The notes: a model not told the origin generated them from the sequence alone. DNA of 44,887 nt from Pleurocapsa minor GSE-CHR-MK 17-07R (GCA_019359125.1 JAHHHY010000020.1:1-44887), one strand, 5' to 3'. Counted from the stretch's first letter, positions 35,684-44,750 are shown. Numbers and translations: made by a program.

Positions 35684-37396
35684 ATGTTTGATACCCTGCC
35701 AAAGACCTATGAACCTGCGATGACCTGGTCATGGGACACCTATAAGCCCTACTTTGACGCGCTGCAATCAGCCGAACTGACGGCAGACAACGTGGTCGAA
35801 TGGCTGAACAACTGGTCGAAAGTGACCGAACTGGCCTGGGAAAATTACAGCCGCAAATACGTGGCAGTGACGATTGACACCACCGACGAGGCGCGCACCG
35901 CCCGGCTGAACGATTTCCTTGAAAACGTGATGCCGCCGCTGATGATCGCCAGCCAGGCGCTGAAAGAAAAGCTGCTGGCCAGCGGGCTGGAGCCGGACGG
36001 CTATGAGGTTCAGCTGCGCAACATGCGCGTGGAAGCCGAAATTTTCCGCGAGGAAAACGTCCTGCTGCAAACCGAAGAAGAAAAGATGGGCCAGGAATAC
36101 GACCGGATCGTGGGCGCGCAGTCTGTGCAGTGGAACGGCGAGGAACGCACCCTGACCGCCATGATTCCGGAGCGCATGAACCTGGACCGCGCCGTGCGCG
36201 AACAGGCGTGGCGCGCTGTGATCGACCGCGGCCTGCAGGACCGCGCCGCGCTGAACGACCTGTGGACGCGCATGCTGAAGCTGCGCCTGCAAATCGCGGA
36301 GAACGCAGGCATGGATTACCGTTCGTATATGTGGAAGACGCGCAAGCGTTTTGACTACACGCCGGAGGACTGCCTGAGCTTCCACAAGGCCATCGAGGAA
36401 ACCGTGGTGCCGGCAGCAGCCCGTATCTACGAGCGCCGCCGCGCCCAGCTGGGCGTGGATTCGCTGCGCCCGTGGGACAGCGACCATCAGATTCATGTCG
36501 ACCCGCTGAACCGCCCCGCGCTGAAGCCGTTCAGCGATGGCGACGCGCTCAGCCGCGCCACCAGCGAGCTGTTCCACAAGGTAGACCCCGCCCTGGGCAA
36601 TTACTACGACATCATGATGGAAGAAAACCTGCTCGACCTGGAAAACCGCAAGGGCAAAGCGCCGGGCGGCTACTGCACCGCCTTCCCCTACACGCAGCGC
36701 CCGTTCATCTTCATGAATGCCGTCGGCCTGCACGACGATGTGCAGACGCTGCTGCACGAGGGCGGCCACGCCTTCCACGTGTTTGCCACAGACGAAAACC
36801 TGCCGTCGTACCTGCGCGAACAGCCGCCGATTGAATTCTGCGAAGTCGCCAGCATGAGCATGGAGCTGCTGGCCGCGCCCTATTTCTCGAAGGCCAAGGG
36901 CGGCGTGTACAGCGAGGCCGATGCGGCCCGCGCGCGCATCGACCACCTGGAAGGCATGATTACCTTCTGGCCGTATATGGCGGTCGTGGACGCCTTCCAG
37001 CACTGGGTGTATACCAACACCGATGCCGCGCTGAATCCCGACAACTGCGATGCCGAATGGGCGCGCCAGTGGGACCGCTTCATGGTCGGCATCGACTACA
37101 CCGGCCTGGAAGACGCCCGCGTGACCGGCTGGCACCGCAAGCTGCACATCTTCCAGATTCCGTTCTACTACGTGGAATATGGCATCGCCCAGCTGGGCGC
37201 GGCCCAGGTGTGGGGCAATTCGCTGACCGATCAGGCGGGCGCCGTCGCGGCTTATCGCAACGCGCTGGCGCTGGGCGGCACCCGTCCGCTGCCGGAGCTG
37301 TTCAGCACGGCAGGCGCGAAGCTGGCACTCGACAGCCAGACGCTGGGCGCAGCCGTCGCGCTGATCGAGAAAGAAATTCACGCGCTGGAAAACTAG
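35684..37396 (+). CDS. pepF: Oligoendopeptidase F (M3 family)
   Basis: A 570-residue cytoplasmic zinc peptidase that cuts short peptides. The zinc site is HEGGHAFH, with H358 and H362 as ligands, E359 as base, and E387 (EFCEVASMSM), 25 residues later, as the third ligand; this is the M3 arrangement. The His/Tyr-rich C-terminal part (WHRKLHIFQIPFYYVEYGIA) matches M3B PepF proteins and shapes the substrate channel. The length fits the family. It is alone, with its own promoter and a strong terminator. Confidence 0.92.
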   Translation: MFDTLPKTYEPAMTWSWDTYKPYFDALQSAELTADNVVEWLNNWSKVTELAWENYSRKYVAVTIDTTDEARTARLNDFLENVMPPLMIASQALKEKLLASGLEPDGYEVQLRNMRVEAEIFREENVLLQTEEEKMGQEYDRIVGAQSVQWNGEERTLTAMIPERMNLDRAVREQAWRAVIDRGLQDRAALNDLWTRMLKLRLQIAENAGMDYRSYMWKTRKRFDYTPEDCLSFHKAIEETVVPAAARIYERRRAQLGVDSLRPWDSDHQIHVDPLNRPALKPFSDGDALSRATSELFHKVDPALGNYYDIMMEENLLDLENRKGKAPGGYCTAFPYTQRPFIFMNAVGLHDDVQTLLHEGGHAFHVFATDENLPSYLREQPPIEFCEVASMSMELLAAPYFSKAKGGVYSEADAARARIDHLEGMITFWPYMAVVDAFQHWVYTNTDAALNPDNCDAEWARQWDRFMVGIDYTGLEDARVTGWHRKLHIFQIPFYYVEYGIAQLGAAQVWGNSLTDQAGAVAAYRNALALGGTRPLPELFSTAGAKLALDSQTLGAAVALIEKEIHALEN

Positions 37397-37414
37397 TCCG
37401 GCATCGCGCGCATA

Positions 37415-37452
37415 AAAATCCCCTCTGTGAACAGTCACAGAGGGGATTTTTT
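37415..37452. terminator. Bidirectional intrinsic terminator
   Basis: A perfect hairpin with arms 37415-37430 and 37435-37450 (AAAATCCCCTCTGTGA) and a 4-base loop, flanked by A- and T-runs. It serves pepF and, from the other side, the UbiB-like gene. Confidence 0.93.
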
Positions 37453-37486
37453 ATAGGCTGTCGAAACCAGGCCGGGACGAAAATCG

Positions 37487-39487
37487 TCAGGTGGGGTCAG
37501 ACCAGGCGATGCCAAACAGATAGGTGATCGCCGTGATGCCATAGCCGACGAGCGCCAGGGCGGTGTCCCCGCCGGTGTAAAACAGCGTGCTGGCCACCAG
37601 CATCCCGGCGACGAGCACCGCGCGCGTGGTCTTGCGCTGCTGCATTTCAAGGCGGAAAAGCTGGCCTTTCATCTGGCCGGTGGCATCCACCTTGACCTTG
37701 ATTTCGCCCTTGTCGATCTTCTCCAGTAGGGCCGTCGGGTTGGTGCGCCCGAAGATATTCTGGGCCAGACCCACCAGCGCCTGCCCGCCCGATCCCGCGA
37801 ACAGATTCTGCAGGAAGGGCGCGTTCGACAGCGCGCCAGACAGTAACCCGCCAATGGGCACGACCGGCTTGCCGTCTTTCGATGTCATCGCGCTGAGCTG
37901 CTGCGCGTACGGCGCCAGCTCGCTCCACGGATTGATCGCCGGGTCGAGCGCAGTCGTCATGCCGCTGAGGATGCTGACCGTGCGCCCCAGGTAGATGAAG
38001 TCCTGCGGCACCTGAAACGGCATGGTGTACAGCAGGTCGCTGAACTGCTGGCCCATCATGCTCATGCTGTCGAAGCTCATTTCCTTCATCTGCTCCATCG
38101 ACAGGCCCCACACCTGGTTAAAGACCGTCTGCACGGCTTCTTCCAGACGGTCGGTGTCTGCGCCAGGCAGCAGGAATCCCAGCTTGGAATACGCGCTGAT
38201 CAGCCCCTTCGAGTCGCGCGTGAAAACCGAGCTGATCGTGCCCACCAGGCCATCCACCAGCTCAGGGCGCAGTCCGCCGGTCATGCCAAAGTCGATGAAG
38301 ATCAGGTAGAACGGGCGCCCGCCTTCGCTGTTCAGCTTTGCATATTCGGGACGTTTGGCCACTTCATCGGGCAGCGGATACACAAACAGGTTGCCCGGAT
38401 GCGGATCGGCATGGAAGAAGCGTTCCTGGAAAATCTGCTTCAGATACGTGTCCATCAGGCGCTTGGCCACGGCCTTGCGGCTGATGCCAGCGCGCTCCAG
38501 CGCCGCGTAATCGTCCAGCTTGATCGAGGTCACATCTTCAATCGTGAGCACGCGGTCGCTGGAGTGTTCGTTATAGATGCGCGGCACATACACGCCGAGG
38601 TCGTTTTTGAACATCTCGGTGAAACGGGCAGCGTTGCGCGCTTCCTGGCGATAGCTCAGTTCTTCCAGCAGCACCTGGCCAAACTCGGTAATCAGCGAGA
38701 CGACATCCATGCGCCGAGAGATGAACTTGAAGCGCATGGCCACATGCCCGACGATGTTCATGGCCGCCAGGTCGGTGTGGCAGATTTCCTCGATGCCAGG
38801 CCGCAGAATCTTGACGACCACGCGGTCGCCGTTGTGCAGCTGGGCGCGATGCACCTGCCCCAGCGAGGCCGCCGCGACAGCCTGCTCGTCAAAGCGGGCA
38901 TAGCGCGAGGGAATCGGCCCCAGATCCTGTGTGATGATGTCGCGCACTTTGTTGACCGGCACGCCCGGCACTTCGTCGCGCAGGCTGGCCAGCTCGTTGG
39001 TGATCTGCTCTGGCAGGATGTCGCTGCGGGTGCTGACAAACTGTCCGGCCTTGATCATCACGCCGCCGGTGCTGAGCGCGAAATGGCGAAATTCACGCGC
39101 GTAGCCGGTCCAGCGTTTCAGGTTGCCGCGCTCCACCATGCCGGGGAAGTAGCTCTGCACCAGCTTGTGCCAGAACAGCAGCCGCACGAACAACCACGCG
39201 AAGAACCACAGCGTGCGCAGATAGCGCCACCACATCGACAGCGAGCGCGGCCGACGGCGCAGAATCTCGCGCACGTCAGGGATATCCGAAGCGGGAATCT
39301 CCTGCGCGGGATCAGCCGTCTGCATCGGCATCACGCGCGCACGCGCAGTCTGTGATTCGGCGGCGTCAATGACCGCGACAAATTCCGGCTCGGTCACCGG
39401 GTCGGGCGCATGATGCCCGTTACTGCTTTTCACCGGCTGGCTGGCGGGTGAAGCGGATGTTGAGGGCAGCGTTTTCGAATCGAGCAT
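37487..39487 (-). CDS. ABC1/UbiB (AarF)-family atypical kinase
   Basis: A 666-residue membrane-linked protein of the UbiB family, which supports quinone or other isoprenoid lipid metabolism. Family motifs are present: KAGQFVSTRSD (KxGQ), the Ala-rich loop AAASLGQVH, the catalytic Lys in VVVKILRPG, FHADPHPGN and FIDFGMTG. A segment near the N-terminus (WFFAWLFVRLLFW) and two near the C-terminus (VLVAGMLVASTLFYTG, ALVGYGITAITYLF) are hydrophobic. I place the start at 39487, after GGAAA; it overlaps the ArsA gene's end by 68 bases, so the pair is translated together. A start at 39331 would avoid the overlap but has no ribosome site. Confidence 0.87.
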   Translation of the reverse strand: MLDSKTLPSTSASPASQPVKSSNGHHAPDPVTEPEFVAVIDAAESQTARARVMPMQTADPAQEIPASDIPDVREILRRRPRSLSMWWRYLRTLWFFAWLFVRLLFWHKLVQSYFPGMVERGNLKRWTGYAREFRHFALSTGGVMIKAGQFVSTRSDILPEQITNELASLRDEVPGVPVNKVRDIITQDLGPIPSRYARFDEQAVAAASLGQVHRAQLHNGDRVVVKILRPGIEEICHTDLAAMNIVGHVAMRFKFISRRMDVVSLITEFGQVLLEELSYRQEARNAARFTEMFKNDLGVYVPRIYNEHSSDRVLTIEDVTSIKLDDYAALERAGISRKAVAKRLMDTYLKQIFQERFFHADPHPGNLFVYPLPDEVAKRPEYAKLNSEGGRPFYLIFIDFGMTGGLRPELVDGLVGTISSVFTRDSKGLISAYSKLGFLLPGADTDRLEEAVQTVFNQVWGLSMEQMKEMSFDSMSMMGQQFSDLLYTMPFQVPQDFIYLGRTVSILSGMTTALDPAINPWSELAPYAQQLSAMTSKDGKPVVPIGGLLSGALSNAPFLQNLFAGSGGQALVGLAQNIFGRTNPTALLEKIDKGEIKVKVDATGQMKGQLFRLEMQQRKTTRAVLVAGMLVASTLFYTGGDTALALVGYGITAITYLFGIAWSDPT

Positions 39488-40610
39488 CAGCGATTTCCAA
39501 ATCCCACAGGCTGTATGGCAGGACAATATTGCGGCGGTACGGGCCGACGCGCAGCGTCAGCTCATCCCGCGAGCGGAACAGGTCGAGGTTCTGCTTGTCG
39601 GCAAAGGGCAGCGGCACAATCAGCGTATAGGCATCTTTGCCATCGGCCTCGATGCGATGCACCGTGCCGTCAAACATCTTCTCGGCAGGGTTACGGTCGC
39701 CATACAGCGCCTCGCCCAGCCGGCGCAGGCCTTCCAGCCCGGCCACTTCGCCGCCAAACAGCGGGGCTTTCATCAGCGGCAGGTCGCCAAAGGCCTCGTC
39801 GATGAAGGCGATATTTTCCTGCTGGTTGGCCTTCCACATGGTGAAGTACGGGTCAACCACTTCATCCGGGATGATGCGGTTGCAGATGATGGCATCGGTG
39901 GCATAGCCATACAGGTTGAGATAGGTGTAGGTGCGCTGGGTTTCCTTGATGACCATTTTTTCCGGGTTCACCACCAGGCGCACGCTGGAAATTTCGGGGT
40001 CGGCCAGCAGATCGCGCACCTTGTCGAGGGTGTCGAACAGGCTGCGCACTTCGTCCCAGGCATCGCCGTCAGGCAGGTCTTTGCCGCGCCCCACCAGCCG
40101 GCCCAGCGGCCGCAGGATTTTGGTCGCGCCCTGTGCCAGCGAGAGCACCCTTTCGAACCACCAGCGCGTCACATCAGGCAGGCTGAGCAGGCGCAACGTC
40201 TCGGCGGTTGGCGCGGCGTCCACCACCAGCACGTCATAGAAGCCCTGCTCCACATACTGGTTGATCCAGAGCAGGTGCGCGCCTTCTTCCAGGCCGGGCA
40301 GAATGGTCACTTCTTCAGCGACGATGTCTTCCACGCCCTGCTTGCTGAACAGCGCGGTGAGGTAACGCTGCACGCGCCCCCAGTATTTGTCCATCGAGTA
40401 GCGGGTGTCGATTTCCTGGGCCCACAGGTTGGGCAGGATTTCTTTCGGCTCCGGGCCGATTTCATGTTCCAGCGAGTCGCCCAGGCTGTGGGCGGTATCG
40501 GTGCTGATGACAATCGTCTTCAGGCCCATTTCGGCGCAGCGCAGGGCCGTGGCAGCCGAGATACTCGTCTTGCCCACGCCACCTTTACCGGTATGTACGA
40601 TTACGCGCAT
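39420..40610 (-). CDS. ArsA/GET3-family ATPase with HSP20-like C-terminal domain
   Basis: A 396-residue soluble ATPase. The deviant Walker A, HTGKGGVGKTS, is at residues 6-16; switch I is STDTAHSLGDSL and switch II is VVDAAPTAETLRLL. The last 80 residues (DKQNLDLFRSRDELTLRVGP to FENAALNIRF) match the HSP20-like domain found at the end of many bacterial ArsA proteins. The paired Cys of arsenite sensing are absent, so arsenite transport is unlikely; a role in membrane-protein or lipid handling with the UbiB-like partner is possible. The start at 40610 begins the ATPase fold; an ATG 22 codons earlier (40676) is close to the predicted mRNA start. Confidence 0.85.
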   Translation of the reverse strand: MRVIVHTGKGGVGKTSISAATALRCAEMGLKTIVISTDTAHSLGDSLEHEIGPEPKEILPNLWAQEIDTRYSMDKYWGRVQRYLTALFSKQGVEDIVAEEVTILPGLEEGAHLLWINQYVEQGFYDVLVVDAAPTAETLRLLSLPDVTRWWFERVLSLAQGATKILRPLGRLVGRGKDLPDGDAWDEVRSLFDTLDKVRDLLADPEISSVRLVVNPEKMVIKETQRTYTYLNLYGYATDAIICNRIIPDEVVDPYFTMWKANQQENIAFIDEAFGDLPLMKAPLFGGEVAGLEGLRRLGEALYGDRNPAEKMFDGTVHRIEADGKDAYTLIVPLPFADKQNLDLFRSRDELTLRVGPYRRNIVLPYSLWDLEIADARFENAALNIRFTRQPAGEKQ

Positions 40611-40685
40611 GATTGGTCTCGTCGTTCTTTCCGAAGGGGGCGCAAACTGCCCGGTTTCGAGCGATTGCGCCGCCATTCACAAATC

Positions 40686-40691
40686 ATTATA
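40686..40691 (-). promoter_or_regulatory. -10 box (TATAAT) of the arsA-ubiB operon
   Basis: A perfect TATAAT on the minus strand. Transcription would begin near 40679, giving a 69-base leader to 40610 or almost none to 40676. Confidence 0.5.
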
Positions 40692-40804
40692 CAGAGGTGT
40701 TTATCGACACACGCGTTTATTGTGTCGATGCTCATCTTTACGCAGGGAGGTTAGGAAAGTTGTGCCTGAGGGGAAGCAAGCGGGCGAGATTCCGTTGAAG
40801 GTTA

Positions 40805-40832
40805 GTAGGGGCTTGGCATGCCAAGCCCCTAC
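40805..40832. repeat. Perfect 28-base palindrome (REP-like)
   Basis: Arms begin GTAGGGGCTTGGCAT and mirror exactly. No T-run follows, so it is not a terminator. The GTAGGGGC end is shared with the palindromes at 40897-40923 and 44459-44664. Confidence 0.85.
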
Positions 40833-40896
40833 GGCGGCGGATCAGGCAGGTCAGGGGCGGACCTGCGTTTCTGTCCGGCATTTACGTCAACATGCC

Positions 40897-40923
40897 AGGG
40901 CGCACACACAGGTGCGCCCCTAC
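40897..40923. repeat. REP-like palindrome
   Basis: AGGGCGCAC-N6-GTGCGCCCC followed by TAC, the same family as the other GTAGGGGC palindromes. The whole gap 40677-40966 contains no gene. Confidence 0.75.
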
Positions 40924-40966
40924 TCGACTCGCCATATTGGACATGTGACTGCGGGAATATTGCGCC

Positions 40967-42619
40967 CTACACCCCGCAGGCCACCTGCGAGGCCACCGCA
41001 CGCCCGTCAAAGGTGGCGATGGTGAGGAAACCAGCGCCGACGCGCACCTGGTCGTCAGGCGTGACCTGGAGCAGGCGCCCACGCGGGCTGCCCGTGCGGT
41101 CGCCGCCTGAATACAACTGGCGCTGGGCCGACAGCTCACCGGTGGCGGCGTCAAACACATTCAGCATGCCGTCATAGTCCAGCGTATACAGCAGGCAGCC
41201 CCCGCCCAGGCTCATCAGCGGCGCCAGCGAGGCAGAAGGCAGCGGATAGGTCACGCGCCAGCGCACGTCCCCCGCGCTGTCCAGCGAGAGCAGCGTGGAA
41301 TCGCTGTCATTGGCATACACATACACGTTGCCAGCATCGTCAAAGGCGATGCGCGCAGCACGCCCGGCCACCACGTTCAGCGAGGCCAGCGGCACGGCCT
41401 GCCCGTCGACGATGCGCATCAGGTCGGCATCATTCAGCAGCAGCCACGACCCGTCAGGCGAGGCGGCGCTGGTCACCACGCCGGTGTATGCGCCTTCATA
41501 CTGCACCTGCCCCTGACCATCGACCACGCGCCAGGTCGTTTGCGCGCCCACGCGCAGGCCAACGGCCACGGCGTTCCCGTTGCCGCGAAAGTCGCCCACG
41601 CGCACAGTCACATCGCCACCATCGCTCGCTGCAAAGGGGACAGGCGGCAGCGACCAGCGCACCGCGCCATCCGCGCCGTAGCCCAACAGGCCGCCATCCG
41701 GCGCGATGAACACCATCGTGTCGCCATTGACCACCTGGAACGGCGCATCCATCGCCTGCACCGAGAACACCCCGGCAAAGCGCGCGCCTTGCAGCACCAG
41801 CACCTGGCCGGATCGCGTGTGCGCGGCGACGCGCCCGCCAGGCAGCGCGCCCAGCCCGGTAATCACGCCGTCGGTGGTAATCTGCCAGATTTGCACGCCG
41901 TTCAGGAAGCCAGTCAGCGACTGTGGGCCAGCCAGCACCGTAGAGCCGTCATCCAGCGCGACCGGCGGCAGCGCGGGCACCTCCGTGAAAGTTCGCGCCT
42001 CGATGAAGCCCGGCTCCAGGCGCGTCTGCCACAGCTCGGTGAAGTCCAGCGGGTGATACCAGCCGGCCGTCAGCGGATTGCCCTCGATGTAGCCGGGGCC
42101 GCCTTCATTGGGCAGGCCGACGCGAATCTCGTAGTGCAGGTGCGGCAGCCCGCGTGACGGCCATCCGATCAGCCCGACGACATCGCCGCGTTCCACGCAC
42201 GATCCCACCGGCGGAAAAGCGACCGTCTCGCCAATCTCCATGTGGCCGTACAACGTATAGGCAGTCGTGCCATCGGGGAAGGTGTGGCGGACGACGACCA
42301 CGCCTTTTTCGGTGTCCCACTCGGTGATATTGCTCAGCGTGACCACGCCGCGCGCGGCCGCATACACAGGGTCGCCCCAGCGCTCAAAGCCGATATCGAT
42401 GCCCAGATGGTTGCCGAAAAAGCGCGCGCGAAACAGCGCGAAATCGTCATATCGCTGGGTCAGGGTGTCATTGATATCTATAGGGTAATCGATGCTGTCC
42501 ACCACGCCACAGGGCGCATTCTGCGTGACATCCTGGGCCAGCGCAGGCACGCTGTAGGCAGACAGGCAGAACAGCAGGCAGAAAAGAACTGCGAAGAACA
42601 TCTGAGGTTTTAGGGTCAT
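40967..42619 (-). CDS. Secreted M23 peptidase fused to a PQQ-type beta-propeller
   Basis: A 550-residue exported protein. The signal peptide is MFFAVLFCLLFCLSAYSVPA with cleavage near ALA-QDV. The M23 domain occupies about 50-190, with zinc ligands H71 and D75 (NHLGIDIG) and H160, H162 (PHLHYE), plus YTLYGHM. Residues about 215-550 are repeated propeller strands (NGVQIWQITTDGVITGLG, MVFIAPDGGLLGYGADGAVRW in part, NVYVYANDSDSTLLSLDSAG, CLLYTLDYDGMLNVFDAATG). The propeller may guide the peptidase to a wall or surface partner. It is divergent from the transporter gene. A TACAAT box lies near 42651-42656 on the minus strand. Confidence 0.83.
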   Translation of the reverse strand: MTLKPQMFFAVLFCLLFCLSAYSVPALAQDVTQNAPCGVVDSIDYPIDINDTLTQRYDDFALFRARFFGNHLGIDIGFERWGDPVYAAARGVVTLSNITEWDTEKGVVVVRHTFPDGTTAYTLYGHMEIGETVAFPPVGSCVERGDVVGLIGWPSRGLPHLHYEIRVGLPNEGGPGYIEGNPLTAGWYHPLDFTELWQTRLEPGFIEARTFTEVPALPPVALDDGSTVLAGPQSLTGFLNGVQIWQITTDGVITGLGALPGGRVAAHTRSGQVLVLQGARFAGVFSVQAMDAPFQVVNGDTMVFIAPDGGLLGYGADGAVRWSLPPVPFAASDGGDVTVRVGDFRGNGNAVAVGLRVGAQTTWRVVDGQGQVQYEGAYTGVVTSAASPDGSWLLLNDADLMRIVDGQAVPLASLNVVAGRAARIAFDDAGNVYVYANDSDSTLLSLDSAGDVRWRVTYPLPSASLAPLMSLGGGCLLYTLDYDGMLNVFDAATGELSAQRQLYSGGDRTGSPRGRLLQVTPDDQVRVGAGFLTIATFDGRAVASQVACGV

Positions 42620-42718
42620 AGGATACGGAGTCTATCTTCAGCATGCCCGTATTGTAGCGTGATTTTTGCGCGCGTAGGGTGAGCGGATGACAACGTGGGT
42701 TTGCGTAAGTCCAGAGGA

Positions 42719-42748
42719 TTGCAGCGCGCGCTGCCCGTCCTGTATGCT
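42719..42748 (+). promoter_or_regulatory. Probable promoter of the EamA-VOC operon, with a palindrome
   Basis: TTGCAG (42719-42724) and TATGCT (42743-42748) with 18 bases between. A perfect 14-base palindrome, GCAGCGCGCGCTGC (42721-42734), overlaps the -35 box and spacer. Confidence 0.45.
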
Positions 42749-42777
42749 TGCTGAAGATTCAACGAGGGAGTAGGTCT

Positions 42778-43731
42778 GTGAAAAAATGGGGCGTCTTTTT
42801 CCTGCTCGGGCTGGTGTGGGGCTCGTCATTTCTGTTCATCAGCGTGGGCGTGGAGCAGGCCAGTCCGTTTCAGGTGGTCTTCATCCGCACGGCGATTGCC
42901 GCGGTCGGGCTGAACCTGGTGCTGGCTGTGCAGGGGAAACGCATTCCGCTGAACTGGCAGAAATTCTATCCACAGCTGTTGCTGGGGGCATTCAATACGG
43001 TCGTGCCGTTTGTGCTGATCACGTGGGGCGAACAAACCGTCGCCAGCGGGCTGGCCAGCGTGCTGAACGCGACCGCCGCGCTGTTTACGCTCATCATCGC
43101 GCATTTCTGGTTCACAGATGAACGCATCACCCCGCGCAAGCTGATCGGCCTGCTGCTGGGCTTCGCGGGCGTCGTCGTGCTGATTCTCGGCCAGCCGTCG
43201 CACGATGAATCAGGCGCGAGCAGCGTGATCGGCATGCTGGCGATCGTGCTGGCCGCCGTGTTCTACGGCTTCGGCGGCAGCTATGGCAAGTCGGTGCTGA
43301 AGCTGCTGGGCAATCCAATCATGGTCAGCGCGGGCGCGATGACCACCGCCGCCGTGATGTCTGGCGTCCTGATGGTGCTTTCGCCTGTATTTGGCGGCCA
43401 ACCGCTGACCCCGTTCAACGAGCTGTCTGGCGACCCGCTGATCGCGCTGCTGCTGCTAGGCGTGGTGAACACCTTCGGCGCGTATCTGATGTATTACTGG
43501 CTGGTGGGCGAGCTGGGCGCGGCGCGTTCAAGCATGGTGACGTATGTCACCCCACCGATTGGCATCGCGCTGGGCGCGCTCATCCTGAATGAGCCGGTCA
43601 CCGCATGGCTGATTGTGGGCGGCCTGATGATCCTGGCAGGCATCGCCATCGTGAACCTGCGCCTGTCGATGTTCCGCCGGGCACCGCAGCCCGTCCCGAC
43701 AGTCGTCCCTGAACCCGCACAATCGAGGTAA
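42778..43731 (+). CDS. EamA/DMT-family transporter
   Basis: A 317-residue inner-membrane transporter with ten predicted helices in two EamA repeats (FFLLGLVWGSSFLFISVGVE and LNATAALFTLIIAHF in the first; IGMLAIVLAAVFYGFGGSYG, TYVTPPIGIALGALILNEPV in the second). Family members export amino acids, metabolites or drugs; the substrate is unknown. The GTG start at 42778 follows GAGGGAG; an ATG ten codons earlier lies before the ribosome site. The VOC gene begins four bases after its stop. Confidence 0.87.
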   Translation: MKKWGVFFLLGLVWGSSFLFISVGVEQASPFQVVFIRTAIAAVGLNLVLAVQGKRIPLNWQKFYPQLLLGAFNTVVPFVLITWGEQTVASGLASVLNATAALFTLIIAHFWFTDERITPRKLIGLLLGFAGVVVLILGQPSHDESGASSVIGMLAIVLAAVFYGFGGSYGKSVLKLLGNPIMVSAGAMTTAAVMSGVLMVLSPVFGGQPLTPFNELSGDPLIALLLLGVVNTFGAYLMYYWLVGELGAARSSMVTYVTPPIGIALGALILNEPVTAWLIVGGLMILAGIAIVNLRLSMFRRAPQPVPTVVPEPAQSR

Positions 43732-43734
43732 ACC

Positions 43735-44388
43735 ATGAAGATCCATCGCCTGACCCTGGACACCGCTTCCATCGAAAGCGCCGCCGAATTCTATGGGGAT
43801 ATGCTTGGCCTGCCCATCGCGAACCCGCAACCGGGCATGCTGGAAATCACGATCGGCGCGTCGGTGCTGTGCTTCCGCGAGAATGCACACAAGCCGCGCG
43901 GCGTGTATCACTTCGCCTTCAATGTGCCAAAGAACCAGTTTGTGCAGGCCGGTGACTGGCTGGCGGACTATGTGCCGCTGCTGGCCAGCCGCGATGGCAT
44001 GCGCAGCTTCCATTCCGAGTCGTGGAATGCAGACATGGTGTACTTCCGTGATATGGCGGGCAATATTGCCGAGCTGATCGCGCGGCAGACGCTGGATGAT
44101 GCGACGGATGCCCCGTTCGGGCCTGCCAGCCTGTCGTGCATCAGCGAAATTGGCATCGCCGTCGATGACGTGCCCGCGACCGTGGCGACGCTCACGACGG
44201 AGTATAAGCTACCGCTCTATCATGAAGCCTCAGATACATTTGCCTCGGTCGGAGACGAGCGCGGCCTGTTCATCGTGGTGCAGAATGGCCGCATGTGGTA
44301 TCCGGAGCAGACGCAGCCCGCGCTGCCGCTGCCGGTCACAGTCACGTTTGAGGATGGGGCAGGGGCGGCACAAACGCTCACGTGGTAG
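43735..44388 (+). CDS. VOC-superfamily (glyoxalase/dioxygenase-like) protein
   Basis: A 217-residue protein with two VOC (glyoxalase-fold) modules, at about 1-115 and 135-215. The first reads HRLTLDTASIESAAEFYGDM, ends FRDMAGNIAELIAR and includes a likely metal Glu. The second begins ISEIGIAVDDVPATVATL and has RGLFIVVQNG. The arrangement fits metal-dependent enzymes that open rings or add glutathione, but no substrate is evident. It follows the EamA gene by three bases and is the last gene of that operon. Confidence 0.82.
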   Translation: MKIHRLTLDTASIESAAEFYGDMLGLPIANPQPGMLEITIGASVLCFRENAHKPRGVYHFAFNVPKNQFVQAGDWLADYVPLLASRDGMRSFHSESWNADMVYFRDMAGNIAELIARQTLDDATDAPFGPASLSCISEIGIAVDDVPATVATLTTEYKLPLYHEASDTFASVGDERGLFIVVQNGRMWYPEQTQPALPLPVTVTFEDGAGAAQTLTW

Positions 44389-44458
44389 CCAGACCTTTTT
44401 CTCAAACCTAACCCTGCGTCGCTGTGCTTCGCAGATGAGAAGCGTAATTTCCCCCAGC

Positions 44459-44664
44459 GTAGGGGTGCACCTGTGTGTGCGCCCCGGCAAAATTCCCACT
44501 CCAGGCGAGGCGCACACGTAGAAAATAACCCCGGGCGCCTCGCGAGGCGCCCCTACAGTTCCAACCTCATGAGGCAGATATCATCAGGGGGATACTTGGT
44601 GTTTTGACAGGTCATAAGGACCTGCCAGGCTCACCGCGGTAGGGGCGCGTCGCGACGCGCCCGC
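44459..44664. repeat. Cluster of three REP-like palindromes beside the rRNA operon
   Basis: Palindromes at 44459-44485 (GTAGGGGTGCAC with GTGCGCCCC), 44533-44552 (a perfect 20-base palindrome beginning GGGCGCCTCG) and 44643-44662 (a perfect 20-base palindrome beginning GGGCGCGTCG). Each lies next to GTAGGGG or CCCCTAC. They fill most of 44389-44720, where no gene is seen. Confidence 0.85.
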
Positions 44665-44720
44665 GTAAACAGGCGATCAAATTAGATTTCTTACAACTCT
44701 TAATTGTGTTGGTAGCAGAA

Positions 44721-44750
44721 AACAAAAAAGCGCCACATGTGTGCGCTTTG
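44721..44750 (-). terminator. Terminator downstream of the 5S rRNA
   Basis: On the minus strand AAAGCGC (44749-44743) pairs with GCGCTTT (44733-44727) around a CACATGTG core, followed by a T-rich tract. It lies about 80 bases past the 5S end and probably ends the rRNA operon. Confidence 0.8.

Noticed and set aside
35768-37438. Long minus-strand frame opposite pepF
   Set aside because: The plus strand encodes a complete M3 peptidase with all catalytic residues; the antisense frame has none and runs over the terminator.
40805-40832. Palindrome as a terminator for the M23-propeller gene
   Set aside because: No T-run follows on either strand and it lies 130 bases past the stop; it fits the dispersed palindrome family instead.
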